Shown: positions 10,860 through 21,962 of the stretch, one piece after another
Layout: the number at the start of each line of letters is the position of its first letter
How positions within the stretch are numbered: position 1 is the stretch's first letter
DNA from: Corylus avellana
Taxonomy: Eukaryota > Streptophyta > Magnoliopsida > Fagales > Betulaceae
Assembly: GCF_901000735.1 (NCBI RefSeq)
Contig: NC_081542.1
Span: 35,881,325 to 35,945,324 of the forward strand
Length of the DNA stretch: 64,000 nt
Reading direction: 5' to 3'
The notes under the pieces: generated by a model
What the model saw: only the letters and a program-made list of their open reading frames with translations
The model's database searches: none
What the model was told of the DNA's origin: nothing
Program-made: the position numbers and the translations under genes

Positions 10860-11089
10860 TTGACAAAATCTTCTTTCATTTCATAACATAACAAGATCTA
10901 GAGTATGGAAACTCTAAATATCAAGAGTAATTTGCTCTAAAAGAACTACATCGAAAATGCAATTAGGAATCTCTTCCATATATCCAGACTATCTCAGTAG
11001 GTTCTTGCACCACTATTTTTTCCAAGCCATGAGTCGCACCACTGCCTTCCATTTTGGTGTGCATAGCCTCCCATCGACGAAAACCAGAG
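10860..11089 (-). pseudogene. second LINE, 3' end (RNase H tail and 3' UTR)
   Basis: The minus strand from 11089 reads FRRWEAMHTKMEGSGATHGL and then KIVVQEPTEIVW, ending in a stop at 10963-10965. This is the last segment of a plant LINE RNase H (HxxREGNxAAHxLAKxA pattern), with the expected Arg/Asn positions altered. It continues directly the RNase H broken off at 30306, on the far side of the 19-kb Athila composite. A copy is at 63126-63356. Confidence 0.8.
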
Positions 11090-11094
11090 AGGAC

Positions 11095-12486
11095 TGATAA
11101 GTATCAAATATTGCATGTTTGGACCCCTTTATTTACATTAGTTAATCCTTTAGATGTGCCGTTATTTAATATTTTGTGTTAGTTTTCTGTTTTTAGTATT
11201 TTGTAGGTCATTGAAGAAAAACTACAACTTTAAAGGAAAAAATGCAAAGTTTGGAAGAAATCATACTTTGAGAAGACCTAGATGATGTGGTGAAGTCTGA
11301 CCAAATCCAAGAAAAGGTTAAATCGGATTAAAGATCAGATTGGATTAAAGATCAGATTGGATAAAATTTCGGATTTGATTCAAATTCAGATTCTGCACAT
11401 GTCTCAGTATTTTGACCATATCTTTCTACTCAAATATCAGATTGAAGTGATTCAAACGGAATTACTCAAAATACTACAATTTGTTGTGAAATAGGATTTT
11501 CCTAATTCGGACGGTTACTATGCCAAAATCGCCCTGCAATTAGAGGACACAAATCTAGACGAATCCTATTCCGATTTTAGACTTCTACTTTGACTGGGAG
11601 ACAAACCTCCAAATTATCTAGGTTTAATAGGGCTTCTAGGACTTCCCTAAGCCTATAAATAGACATATTTGCATTCAAGAAAAGAAAGAGAATTCCAGAT
11701 AGCAAAATTCTACAGTTTTTCTCCTTTTAGTTTAGGTTTTCTTTAGATTTAGGTTTTATTTTTATGTGGAGCTGAATTCTCAACTAAGGTTGGGGATGAA
11801 GCCTCACCGATGAAGAACATCAATACTTTCATATAAGTCTTTATTTATCTGATTTTATTGGGTTTAATATTTTAATTGTTTTACTACTTTTCAATGTGTG
11901 GAGTGATTCTTAGATATCTTTTGTGATTCAAGGATATACTTGATGATTTAAGATAATTTCACATAATTGATTGCTTGATTTTATTTGCCTAAATAATTGG
12001 ATATCCCTTGTGATTTGTTCTACGGATACATTTGGTGTTTCAATTAAGATTAGATATCTTTTGTGATTTATGGATACATCTGATGATTTAATTGATATTG
12101 AATTTCTTATGTGATTTGTGCAATGAATGGATACATGAGATGATTTTGATTAATTGTTTGAAGCATAATAAAACATATTTAAGATTTTAATTGTGAGAAC
12201 TTCAGATTAATATTGATAAACATGAAAGTATGTTATTATGATTCGATGAGTGTGAATTCTCAAACCTTAGTATTTTATCTCTTAGTTTATTTTAATTAGT
12301 TTATGTTTGTCTTTTAATTTTTAAAACCAAAATCAAAACCCTTTTGGAACTAGATTAGGATTTAATTAGTTTAGATATAAATTGCTTTTTCAAAAATACA
12401 ATTCTCTGTGGGATCGACCTCGCACTTGCAATCCATTAAACTACAATCGATTCATGCACTTGCGTGTTAAATAAATTTGCACAACA
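11095..12486 (+). repeat. Athila-type LTR 1 (outer left)
   Basis: 1392 bases, TGATAAGTATC to TTTGCACAACA. A TATA box CTATAAATAG is at 11653-11662. Downstream are the hairpin-capable CAACTAAGGTTG at 11781 and several imperfect repeats of GGATAT-TTGTGATTT-GGATACA (about 11909-12145). It belongs to the same subfamily as LTR 3, with which it shares the AGGAC duplication. Confidence 0.9.
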
Positions 12487-12492
12487 AGTTTT

Positions 12493-12510
12493 TGATGCCG
12501 TTGCCGGGGA
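12493..12510 (+). promoter_or_regulatory. primer binding site, tRNA-Asp type
   Basis: TGATGCCGTTGCCGGGGA, six bases after the LTR. It differs by two transitions from the complement of the plant tRNA-Asp 3' end, the primer expected for Athila elements. Confidence 0.75.
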
Positions 12511-13041
12511 ATTGTTCAATTTTTGAAACCAATTTATTTCTAAATTAGTTTTATTCTTCTACTAGTTATAATTAGGATTTTTTTTTTTTTTTTTGCAATT
12601 TGTTTTGTTTTATTCGTGTTACTAATAAAAAAAAAATAAAAAAAAAAGATTTTTTTTGTTGTTTGTTGTTTTGTTTTTTTTTGGCTTGCTTTACAGTTCT
12701 GCCGCAGCTCCTACTAGTGCGATCGATCACAGCCCTACTACGATCGAGCGCATTCAGGACCAAGACAGCCAGCTCAAGTGCACCAGTGCTCGTTAATTGC
12801 TGCATCTTCACTCAAGTGCGATCAATCGCACATCAGCGCGATAGAGCGCACTCACAGGAAAGGCAGCAACTGCAGCAGTACAGTAGATTTTAGCCAAAAT
12901 ATTTTGGTCCTTTTTCGTGAGTTTTTAGTTTCTGCTTGCAATTTTGTTTAATTAGTTTAATATAATTTAATTTAGTTCAAGTCATTTCAGTTTTTAGTTT
13001 GTTAAGTTTGTTAAGTTGTTAGGTTGTAAGTTCCTATTTGC

Positions 13042-14874
13042 ATGTTTGGTTGTAGGTCTTTAAATCTGGAGTTAAATGCTTTTGATCCCGAAATTGAAAG
13101 AACGGCGAGAGAGAATCTAAGACAGCCACCAAACTCACCCACCAATTCTCAAAGTTCCGAGTCTGATTCAGAAAAGTCTGTTAAGATGGGAGAACGAAAT
13201 CAACCTGGATCCCTTAGGGAGCTATTTGTACCCAATATTACCCACACACCGTTGTGTATAGTGTTGCCAGCTACTCTCTTCGAGCTGAAGCTGAGTACAA
13301 TAGGTCACCTTCCTGCATTTAGAGGATTAGAGAATGAGGATCCATATGTTCATGTGAGAATTTTTTTAGAAATTTGCGACATTGTTAATACTCAAAATGC
13401 CCCAGCAGAAGCGGTGTGTCTTTGGTTATTCCCTCTGTCCTTACATGATAGGGCGAAATCCTGGCTACTCAACAATAGACCTGGATCTATCACTTGTTGG
13501 GATATGCTACAAAGCAAGTTTTACCACAAGTTCTTCCCAATTTCTAAAATCAATGCCATCCATCTACAGATCACGAATTTCAGACAGAAAGAAGGGGAAA
13601 GATTCACCGATAGCTGGGAGAAGTTTAAAGAGCTTATTATAAAATGCCCACCCCACTGGTTTGAGAATGAGGTGCTTGTTCAAATTTTCTACAGGGGACT
13701 AACACCAAGTGAGCGAAACTTGCTTGAGACGATGAATGGTAGAGAATTCTTAAGTCTTACTAGGGATAAAGCCTATAAAACTTTAGACGAAATGGCTGAA
13801 TGAGCACAACAATGGGATTTTCAAGATAGTTGGGACAGACAACAACCCGCTCTCAAGATAGGAGGCATCTATGAGGTGAGGAATGATGCTGAATTAAGGG
13901 AGGAGTTCAAGGTTCTCAGGCGTCAGTTTGACACTTTGGTCTTAAACAAACCAGTGAATGCAGCAGATACTTACCAAGTTGATGCATGCGGGTTATGTGA
14001 GAGTCAAACGCACTTCACTCAAAACTTCCCAACTCTGTCAACAGAGTATCCAACTGAGCAAGTCAATGCCTTCAATGAGTACAGAAAACCCATAACTGGA
14101 CCATCTTCTGAAACTTACAATCCAACGTGGCGGAATTACCCAAATTTCTCTTGGAAGCAGAATCAACCATTGAACCAGAGAGATACATCCACTTAAGCTC
14201 AGAATCAGTTCAGGCCATCTCACCAAACTCAAGCTCCTGCTTATCAATCCACCACTCAAGGGCCACTGCCTGCACCACAGTCATCACTGGAAGACATGAT
14301 GAAAGCATTCATGCAATCAATGGATAAGAACATACAAGCTATGAAGAATGCTACCATGAGCAATTCCCAAGATATACAAGAGCTAAAAGGTTTCACCAAT
14401 CAAGCCGTACAGGAGATGAGGAATTCCAACATGACTAACAACAGAAACATACAAGAACTTAAACAGGCCATGATCAAGGTAGAAGGACAAGTTGGCCAGA
14501 TAGCAAATCAAGTGGGGGAAAGAGAAAGAGGGAAGTTTCCTAGTCATCCTGTGCCTAACCCAAAAGGGCAATTTGTGATTAGAAGTTCCTCTGCCTCTAC
14601 GCATGGTCAGGATCATGTACAAGCCATCACCACTTTGAGGTCAGGCAAACAAGTGGATAATCAAGAGGTCATGCCTGAAGAGGCCATTAAGGCTGCAGAA
14701 GATAAGGAAAACCAAGACAAGCCTACGGAAGACATAGGACCAGACCTTACCATTCTGATTGCTGAGGATCCTTCCAGAATATATATACCCAAAGCTCCGT
14801 ATCTAGAAAGACTGATAGTGCCAAAGAAAAGCTTGAAGTTCGATGATATTTTGGAAGTGTTCAAGCAAGTGTAG
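13042..14874 (+). pseudogene. Athila-type gag, first internal region
   Basis: One frame runs from the ATG at 13042 and carries three in-frame stops (13801-13803, 14194-14196, 14872-14874). The Retrotrans_gag-like capsid core covers about residues 85-250: CLWLFPLSLHDRAKSW, then WDMLQSKFYHKFFP and HWFENEVLVQIFYRGLTPSE. A zinc-knuckle-like CGLCESQTHFTQNFP follows, with the last Cys replaced by Phe. A region with repeated IQELK heptad-like segments follows (about 14330-14500), likely a coiled coil. Gag packages the element RNA; this copy cannot make it whole. The stops are all of a kind produced by C-to-T or G-to-A change. The copy at 21963-23795 appears identical. Confidence 0.85.
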
Positions 14875-14907
14875 ATAAACATTCCATTCCTAGATGCCAT
14901 CCAGCAA

Positions 14908-16221
14908 GTGCCTTCTTATGCCAAATTTTTGAAGGATTTGGTCACCATCACGAGAAAGACGAATGTCCCCAAGAAAGCTTTCTTGACTGAGCAGGTCAGC
15001 TCTATCTTGCAATACAAGATGCCTGTAAAGTATAAGGACCCTGGATGTCCTACCATTACTTGCAAGATTGATGACAATCGAGTTGAAAAAGCTCTGTTGG
15101 ATTTGGGGGCCAGTGTAAATATACTGCCATATTCAGTATATGTTCAGCTGGGATTGGGAGAGTGGAAATCCACTTCAATTACACTTCAGTTGGCCGACAG
15201 ATCTGTGAAGGTTCCAAGGGGAATTATTGAAGACGTGTTGATCAAAATTGATAAGTTCTATTACCCTGTGGAATTCATCGTGTTAGATACAGAGACAGAA
15301 AATGCAGAAATTCAAGTTCCAATCATATTAGGGCATCCCATTTTAGCTACAGCTAATGTCCTAATCAACTATAGAACTAGAGTCATGAAGATATCATTTG
15401 GAAACATGACAATGGAGATGAACATCTTGGATATTAGCAGGCAGCCATTTGAGTATGAGGAGGTCAGAAGCACATGCTTAATTGAGGAGATAGTAGAGAA
15501 AACTGTCAATGAACCAGATATTGAAGACCCCTTGGGAGAATGCCTGATTGCACTGGGAAGTGACATGGAACTGGACACTCTATTGGAACTAGCTGACGCC
15601 TTGTTAGACTTAACTTCTGAGATAGAGACAAAGACTGCAGAAATTACTTTGACATCATCCCCTAATCCATCTTCATTAGCAGCTGAGCCTGTCAAGCGGG
15701 GGTTGAAGCCTCTACCAGACACCCTGAAGTACAAGTATCTAGATCCTACAGAATCTCTGCTAGTGATCATTGCTGCCGACTTGGATAGTGATCAGGAACA
15801 GAAGCTACTAGAAGTTTTGAGAGAGCATAAAGAAGCAATTGGGTGGTCAATAGAAGATATCAAAGGAATTAACCTTGCAGTAGTGATGCATAAGATTCAT
15901 CTAGAAGAAAATGCTAAAACTTCTCGCAAGCCACAGAGACGGTTGAATCCGACCATGCAAGAGGTAGTTCGAGCGGAAGTAATTAAACTTCTGGATGCGG
16001 GAATCATATACCCGATCTCTGACAGCAAATGGGTGAGTCCCATTCATGTGGTGCTGAAGAAGGCAAGGATTACAGTTATCAAGAACAAGGAAAATGAGTT
16101 GGTCCCCACTCGTGTGCAGTCAGGATGGAGAGTGTTCATTGACTACAGGAAGTTAAATGCCGTGATAAGAAAAGACCATTTTTCTCTACCTTTCATCGAT
16201 CAGATGTTGAGAGATTGGTAG
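14908..16221 (+). pseudogene. Athila-type pol: protease and start of reverse transcriptase, first internal region
   Basis: This continues the gag frame after the stop at 14872. The aspartic protease active site is DLGASVNILP at about 15100, the DLGAS form usual in Athila/Tat elements; the flap/partner region ends near VPIILGHPILATANVLIN. A linker follows, then RT begins with the LRKEVIKLLDAGIIYPISDS-like segment near 15970 and WRVFIDYRKLNAVIRKDHF at 16126. Just after DQMLRDW the frame is lost by a one-base deletion near 16210, ending this ORF at 16221. Function would be polyprotein cleavage and cDNA synthesis. Confidence 0.87.
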
Positions 16222-17138
16222 GCCATGAGTACTACTGTTTCCTTGATGGTTACTCCGGCTATAACCAAATTCCACTGGACCCCGAAGATCAAGAGAAGAC
16301 TACTTTCACTTGTCTGTTTGGTACGTTTGCATGTCGCCGTATGCCGTTTGGATTGTGCAATGCACCCACCACTTTTCAGGGGTGCATGATCAGCATCTTT
16401 TCAGATATGGTTGAACGTCACTTGGAGATCTTCATGGATGACTTCTCAGTCTTTGGTTCATCATTTGGGAAATGTCTACATCATCTCACATTGGTGCTTG
16501 TACGGTGCAAGGAGAAGAATTTGGTTCTGAATTGGGAAAAATGCCACTTCATGGTGAAACAAGGAATTGTTTTGGGGCATGTAATTTCCCACAAAGGTAT
16601 CGAGGTTGACAAAGCTAAGGTTGATCTGATCTCTAACCTTCTGTCCTCGCGGATAGTTAAGGAGATTCGTTCATTTCTAGGACATGCTAGGTTCTACAGA
16701 AGATTCATCAAGGATTTCAGCAAGATAGCAAGACCTCTATGTAATCTACTGGCAAAAGATGTTCCTTTTCATTTCAATGACAAGTGCCAGACAGCCTTTG
16801 AGATTCTGAAAAAGACCTTAACTTCTACACCAATCATTCAGCCACCTAATTGGGGGGTTCCGTTCGAGATAATGTGTGATGCCTCCAATTATGTTATGGG
16901 AGCCATTTTGGGTCAGCGAGTAGAGAAGATTCCGTATGTCATATACTATGCCAGCAAGACTCTGAATGATGCACAACTCAACTACTCCCCTACAGAAAAG
17001 GAGTTGTTAGCTATAGTGTTTGCTCTGGATAAATTTAGATCTTACTTGCTAGGATCTAAAGTCTTAGTCTACTCAGATCATGCTGCGTTGAAATATCTAT
17101 TGTCAAAGAAAGATGCTAAATCTCGTCTCATCCAGTGA
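16215..17138 (+). pseudogene. Athila-type pol: reverse transcriptase core and RNase H, first internal region
   Basis: In the shifted frame the RT core continues: YCFLDGYSGYNQIPL (first catalytic Asp), FGLCNAPTTFQGCM, and the FMDDFSVFG box with the catalytic Asp pair at about 16433. RNase H follows with MCDASNYVMGAIL, ELLAIVFALDKFRSYLLG and YSDHAALKYLL carrying the acidic residues. A TGA at 17136-17138 interrupts the frame before the integrase. All catalytic residues visible are intact, so the damage is confined to stops and the shift near 16210. Confidence 0.88.
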
Positions 17139-17144
17139 ATTCTG

Positions 17145-18602
17145 TTGTTGCAAGAGTTTGATATTGAAATTCGGGACAAGAAGGGGTCCGAGAATGTGGT
17201 AGCTGACCATCTATCTAGGTTGGCTGTGGACTTCAATGAAAATGCTATGCCGATTGCTGAGACATTCCCTGATGAACAACTGGTGCACATTTCTCAAAAT
17301 CCTGCACCATGTTTCGCAGACATAGTGAACTACCTTGCCACTGCCCAGATGCCATCACATTGGACCAGGCAAGACAGATCAAAATTCTTGGCTGGAGCGA
17401 AGTACTTCTTTTGGGATAATCCTTACCTATTCAAATACTGCCCAGATCAGATTATAAGGAGATGCATTCCTGAAAATGACCAGCAAAATGTCCTATCTTT
17501 TTGCCATGATCATGCATGTGGAGGCCACTTCAGTTCTAAAAAGACCACGGCAAAGATTCTTCAAAGTGGATTCTATTGGCCCTCCATTTTTTGTGATGCC
17601 CATGCCTACTGTTTAGCCTGTGATAGATGCCAAAAGTTGGGGAGCATTGGAAGAAGGAATATGATGCCGCTGAACCTAATCCTTATTATGGAGCTGTTTG
17701 ATGTTTGGGGCATTGATTTCATGGGTCCCTTCCCTAATTCTTATGGGTTTCTTTTCATCCTTGTGACGGTGGATTATGTTTCCAAGTGGGTGGAGGCTAT
17801 TGCCTGCAAGACTAATGATCACAGAGTCGTGTTGCAATTTTTGAAGGAAAATGTGTTCTCACGTTTTGGGACACCACGTGTCATCATCAGTGATGGGGGG
17901 AAGCATTTCTGCAACCGATATTTTGAGCAACTCATGAAGAAGTATGGTATTACTCATAAAGTTGCAACTCCCTACCATCCTCAAACAAGTGGGCAAGCTG
18001 AGATATCCAACAGAGAAATCAAGAGGATATTAGAAAAGACGGTGAACCCGACGAGGAACGACTAGTCTCTGCGACTCAATGGCGCTCTGTGGGCATACCG
18101 GACTGCATTCAAGACTCCAATTGGCATGTCTCCCTACCGACTCGTATATGGCAAGGCTTGTCACCTCTCTGTGGATTTAGAGCACCGAGCTTATTGGGCT
18201 ATAAAGCAGCTAAATTTCAGTCTCACTAAGGCTGGTGATCAAAGGAAGCTATAGCTAGATGAATTAGAAGAATTGAGGAATGATGCCTACGACTGTGCCA
18301 AGCTATACAAAGCTCAGATGAAGAAGATTCATGACCAAAACATTTTGAGAAGATCATTTGAAGTTGGTCAGAAAGTCCTCCTTTACAACTCATGTCTGCA
18401 TCTGTTTTCGGGAAAGCTCAAATCCCGATAGACTGGACCATACTTAGTGCGTGTAGTTTTTACTCATAGAGCCATCGAAATCGAGGATCCTAAGAATGGA
18501 AGTACTCTCAAGGTCAATGGTCAGCAGTTGAAGCCGTTCTTGGAACTGGAAATTTCGAAGAGTGAGGAATTGCCTTTGGAAGATCCTACGTCATCTACTT
18601 AA
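17145..18602 (+). pseudogene. Athila-type pol: integrase, first internal region
   Basis: The same frame as RT continues with the zinc-binding HHCC domain ([14 protein letters not shown] to [11 protein letters not shown], about 17510-17635). The catalytic core has Asp in [10 protein letters not shown], Asp in [11 protein letters not shown] and Glu in [15 protein letters not shown]. In-frame stops lie at 18063-18065, 18252-18254 and 18429-18431. Beyond them conserved sequence continues ([18 protein letters not shown], then GPYLVRVVF and VNGQQLKPFLE) to the natural stop at 18600-18602. No chromodomain is seen, as expected for Athila. Confidence 0.87.
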
Positions 18603-19998
18603 TCATCAGCGGTGAAAAGTCTAGCTGAAGACTGTAAACTTAGCGCTTATGGGAGGCATTCCTTTTTCTTTGGTATTTTTAGTCATTTTTTGTGTTGTTT
18701 TGTTTATGTTCATTTTTGTTTTAATTTTGTGTTTTTCAGGACGGGTGTTGTCACGAGTAAGTTTGGGGGTTGTCTCTTTGCTAACTTTGGTTCCTTATAC
18801 CTCTTGGTATTGTATTTCTGCCTACATTGAGGACAATGTGTGATTCAAGTTTAGGGGTATGGAAAAACATTTCATCTGTTTATTTTTGTGCTTATTTGTA
18901 TTGTTTAATAATAAAAATAAAAATAAAAATTATGCTATGTTGTTGTCAAGTTTGAGTGAAACAGTAACTGTGATTTGCATTTCATTAGCTCGCTTAAATG
19001 GTTGAACACATCATTATGTCATTAGGAGTCTGAGTCCTTTGACTTATTTTAGGGTAAAAGAGATTTCACTTGTTTTGAGATAAATTTTTATGAGCACATT
19101 AGCATGTTTTCTGTGAGGTATGATGTTTGAGCTTAAGCTTGTTCTCTTTGAGATTTGTTGGATAACCTATTGATGAATAACCATTGGCTTGCAAGATATA
19201 AAAAATAAAAAATAAAAAATAAAAAAGAGAATGAAAAAGAAAAGAAAGATCATGTTGAGTTTTTCACTGAGTAACCAGACCTCTTGCCTCATTAAGCATT
19301 GAGTGTTCGCGTCAAAAGGTGTGAAGTTCAGTGTTGATTTATGATATGGCTAATCTGACTTCGTAGCCTTTTTGACTTAAGTTAATAAGCCCTTAGGGAT
19401 GTTCTACATCTAATGCCCTAAAGCCACCTGGCTTGGGAGTCATTGGCCTAACACTTGTTACATGAGTCAATTAGAAAGCTTAAGGGAGTTAGACATTGCA
19501 AAGCCTATTAAAAAAAAAAAAATGCATATCTTGCCTCGGTTGTTTCATTTGTTAGGGATTCTTTCAAATTTTATGGAACTTATCTTGAGTTTAAACAGAA
19601 AGCTTCATGATTATATGCTAATTACACTTTACACATTTCAGAACATATGAGGTCTCAATTGTCCATTTATGAGTAATTTGATTTTGGATTTCCTTTTGAC
19701 TGTTATGATGGTGTTTGTCTTTTTAAGTTTGCTCATGAATAAGAACCATGGTTTATGTGAAACTTCTTTCTTGTTAACAACATAGTGCTACAATGTTTGT
19801 GGGTATCATTCCTGTTAAGCCCTCACGAGACTTCACTCGTCCACTAGGGATGCCTAGGGGTTTAAAAGGCTTGTTGCATATGCTAAATGCAATCGTCTCT
19901 CCCACGAAAGAGGATTTATGTTTTGTTTTGTTTTGTTTTCATTCTATTTTTCGTTTTGTTTTGCTAAGGGACTAGCAAAAGTTAAGTTTGGGGGTGTT
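18603..19998 (+). other. Athila 3' non-coding region with PPT, first internal region
   Basis: 1.4 kb with no env-like gene. It has repeated AAGTTTGGGGG-like purine tracts (about 18760, 18848, 19984). The last, AAGTTTGGGGGTGTT at 19984-19998, abuts LTR 2 and is the polypurine tract. A short frame at 19793 starting MFVGIIPVKPSR is conserved in the other copies. From 19366 onward this copy diverges from the second internal region. Confidence 0.75.
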
Positions 19999-21407
19999 TG
20001 ATGTGTGCCAAATATTGCATATTTGGACCCCTTAATTTACTTGTGTTAATCCTTTAGCTGTGTTATTATCTGATGTTCTAGGTTAGTTTTGTGTTTTTAG
20101 TATTTTATAGGTTGCTGAAGGAAAGCTGGGGTTTTTATGTGAAAGTTGCATTTAGAAGGAATTTGCAAATATGTCAGCACGATCGAGTACAGATCACTAT
20201 GCTCGAGCGCAAATGCATTCCAGCCAGCGCCTCAAGATCAAGTGCAGATGCGCCCTCTTGAAAGCTATGCGCGCACATACGCATGCGTGGCAGGCCCGAG
20301 TACGCTCGAGCGCAGAAAGTGTGCAATCGAGCACACTGTCCGATTTGGTAGCGAATTTAAGTTTATTTCAAATTGTAAACCCTAGTTTTAGGCCTATAAA
20401 TAGAGAATTATCAAATTAGTTTAGGGACGCTACGAATTTCAAGATTGCAGAGGAGAAAGAAGAGAGTTTAAGGTTTTCCTAGCTTTTGAATCTCAACTTT
20501 GTGATTCTTATTTGTAAGTAATCAATTTTACATTATGAATTCAATCAATCTTGTTTTGTCTTTCAATAACATGAGAGGCTAAACCTTCAACTAAGGTTGA
20601 AGATGAAGTCTCACTTATGATTAGCAACTTTGTTTCATGTAGGTAATATTTTCCCAATTTAATGGTTTAATTGCTCTATTGTTTTATTTCTAATCAATTG
20701 GATTGAATAATTCTTGGATATCTTTTGTGATTCAAGGATACACTTGATGATTTGAGATTATTCAATACAATTGATTGCTTGGTTTTCTTTGTTAACAATT
20801 GGATTTTCCCTGTGATTTATTCTTTGGATACAATTGATGTTTTGATAAAGATTGGATATTTTCTTGTGATTTACGGATATAGTTAATGATTTGATCGAAT
20901 ATTGGATTTCTTTTGNNNNNNNNNNNNNNNNNNNNNNNNNNNNNNNNNNNNNNNNNNNNNNNNNNNNNNNNNNNNNNNNNNNNNNNNNNNNNNNNNNNNN
21001 NNNNNNNNNNNNNNNTGATATTGGATTCCTCTTGTGATTTGTGCAATGAATGGATACATGGGATGGTTTTGATTAATTGTTTGAAGCATAGTAAAACATA
21101 CTTAAGATTTATATGTGAGAACTTTGGGGAATATTATAGATCATGAAATTATGTTATTATGATTCGGTGAGTGTGAATTCTCAAACCTTAGTCTTTTATC
21201 TCTTAGTTTATTTTAATTAGTTTATGTTTGTCTTTTAATTTTTAAAACCAAAATCAAAACCCTTTTGGAACTAGATTAGGATTTAATTAGTTTAGATATA
21301 AATTGCTTTTTCAAAAATACAATTCTCTGTGGGATCGACCTCGCACTTGCAATCCATTAAACTACAATCGATTCATGCACTTGCGTGTTAAATAAATTTG
21401 CACAACA
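19999..21407 (+). repeat. Athila-type LTR 2 (middle), chimeric around a gap
   Basis: The left part (19999-20915) starts TGATGTGTGCCAAATATTGC and is a different subfamily from LTRs 1 and 3; it carries several CGATCGAGYRCA-like motifs (20180-20340) and a TATA box near 20394. After the 100-N gap (20916-21015) the right part matches LTR 3 to about 21154 and then LTR 1-like sequence to the CACAACA end. Either the middle LTR is recombinant or two partial LTRs were joined across the gap. Confidence 0.7.
20916..21015. other. assembly gap (100 N) in the middle LTR
   Basis: A placeholder-sized gap exactly where the two LTR subfamilies meet. The continuity of the composite element depends on it. Confidence 0.95.
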
Positions 21408-21413
21408 AGTTTT

Positions 21414-21431
21414 TGATGCCGTTGCCGGGGA
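21414..21431 (+). promoter_or_regulatory. primer binding site, second internal region
   Basis: TGATGCCGTTGCCGGGGA, the same two-transition variant as at 12493. Confidence 0.75.
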
Positions 21432-21962
21432 ATTGTTCAATTTTTGAAACCAATTTATTTCTAAATTAGTTTTATTCTTCTACTAGTTATAATTAGGATT
21501 TTTTTTTTTTTTTTTGCAATTTGTTTTGTTTTATTCGTGTTACTAATAAAAAAAAAATAAAAAAAAAAGATTTTTTTTGTTGTTTGTTGTTTTGTTTTTT
21601 TTTGGCTTGCTTTACAGTTCTGCCGCAGCTCCTACTAGTGCGATCGATCACAGCCCTACTACGATCGAGCGCATTCAGGACCAAGACAGCCAGCTCAAGT
21701 GCACCAGTGCTCGTTAATTGCTGCATCTTCACTCAAGTGCGATCAATCGCACATCAGCGCGATAGAGCGCACTCACAGGAAAGGCAGCAACTGCAGCAGT
21801 ACAGTAGATTTTAGCCAAAATATTTTGGTCCTTTTTCGTGAGTTTTTAGTTTCTGCTTGCAATTTTGTTTAATTAGTTTAATATAATTTAATTTAGTTCA
21901 AGTCATTTCAGTTTTTAGTTTGTTAAGTTTGTTAAGTTGTTAGGTTGTAAGTTCCTATTTGC

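Larger units (their letters stand above)
4545..11089 (+). repeat. segmental duplication, copy 1
   Basis: This block is repeated in the same orientation at about 57020-63356, with identity in the mid-90s percent by eye. Copy 1 lacks about 230 bases present at 57185-57417; copy 2 lacks about 400 bases present at 6128-6525. The duplicated unit also takes in the AGGAC target duplication and the start of the Athila LTR to its right, so the duplication happened after that insertion. Period is about 52.3 kb measured LTR to LTR. Confidence 0.9.

Noticed and set aside
12493..12510. tRNA gene at the tRNA-Asp-like sequence
   Set aside because: Only the 18-base primer complement is present, with no tRNA body.
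15369..15770. 133-codon minus-strand frame opposite the Athila protease region (also at 24290-24691)
   Set aside because: Antisense shadow of pol; both instances come from the duplicated internal region.
18612..18843. Env-like gene after integrase
   Set aside because: Short hydrophobic frames only, from T-rich non-coding DNA; no signal peptide, glycoprotein or transmembrane arrangement that holds in other copies.
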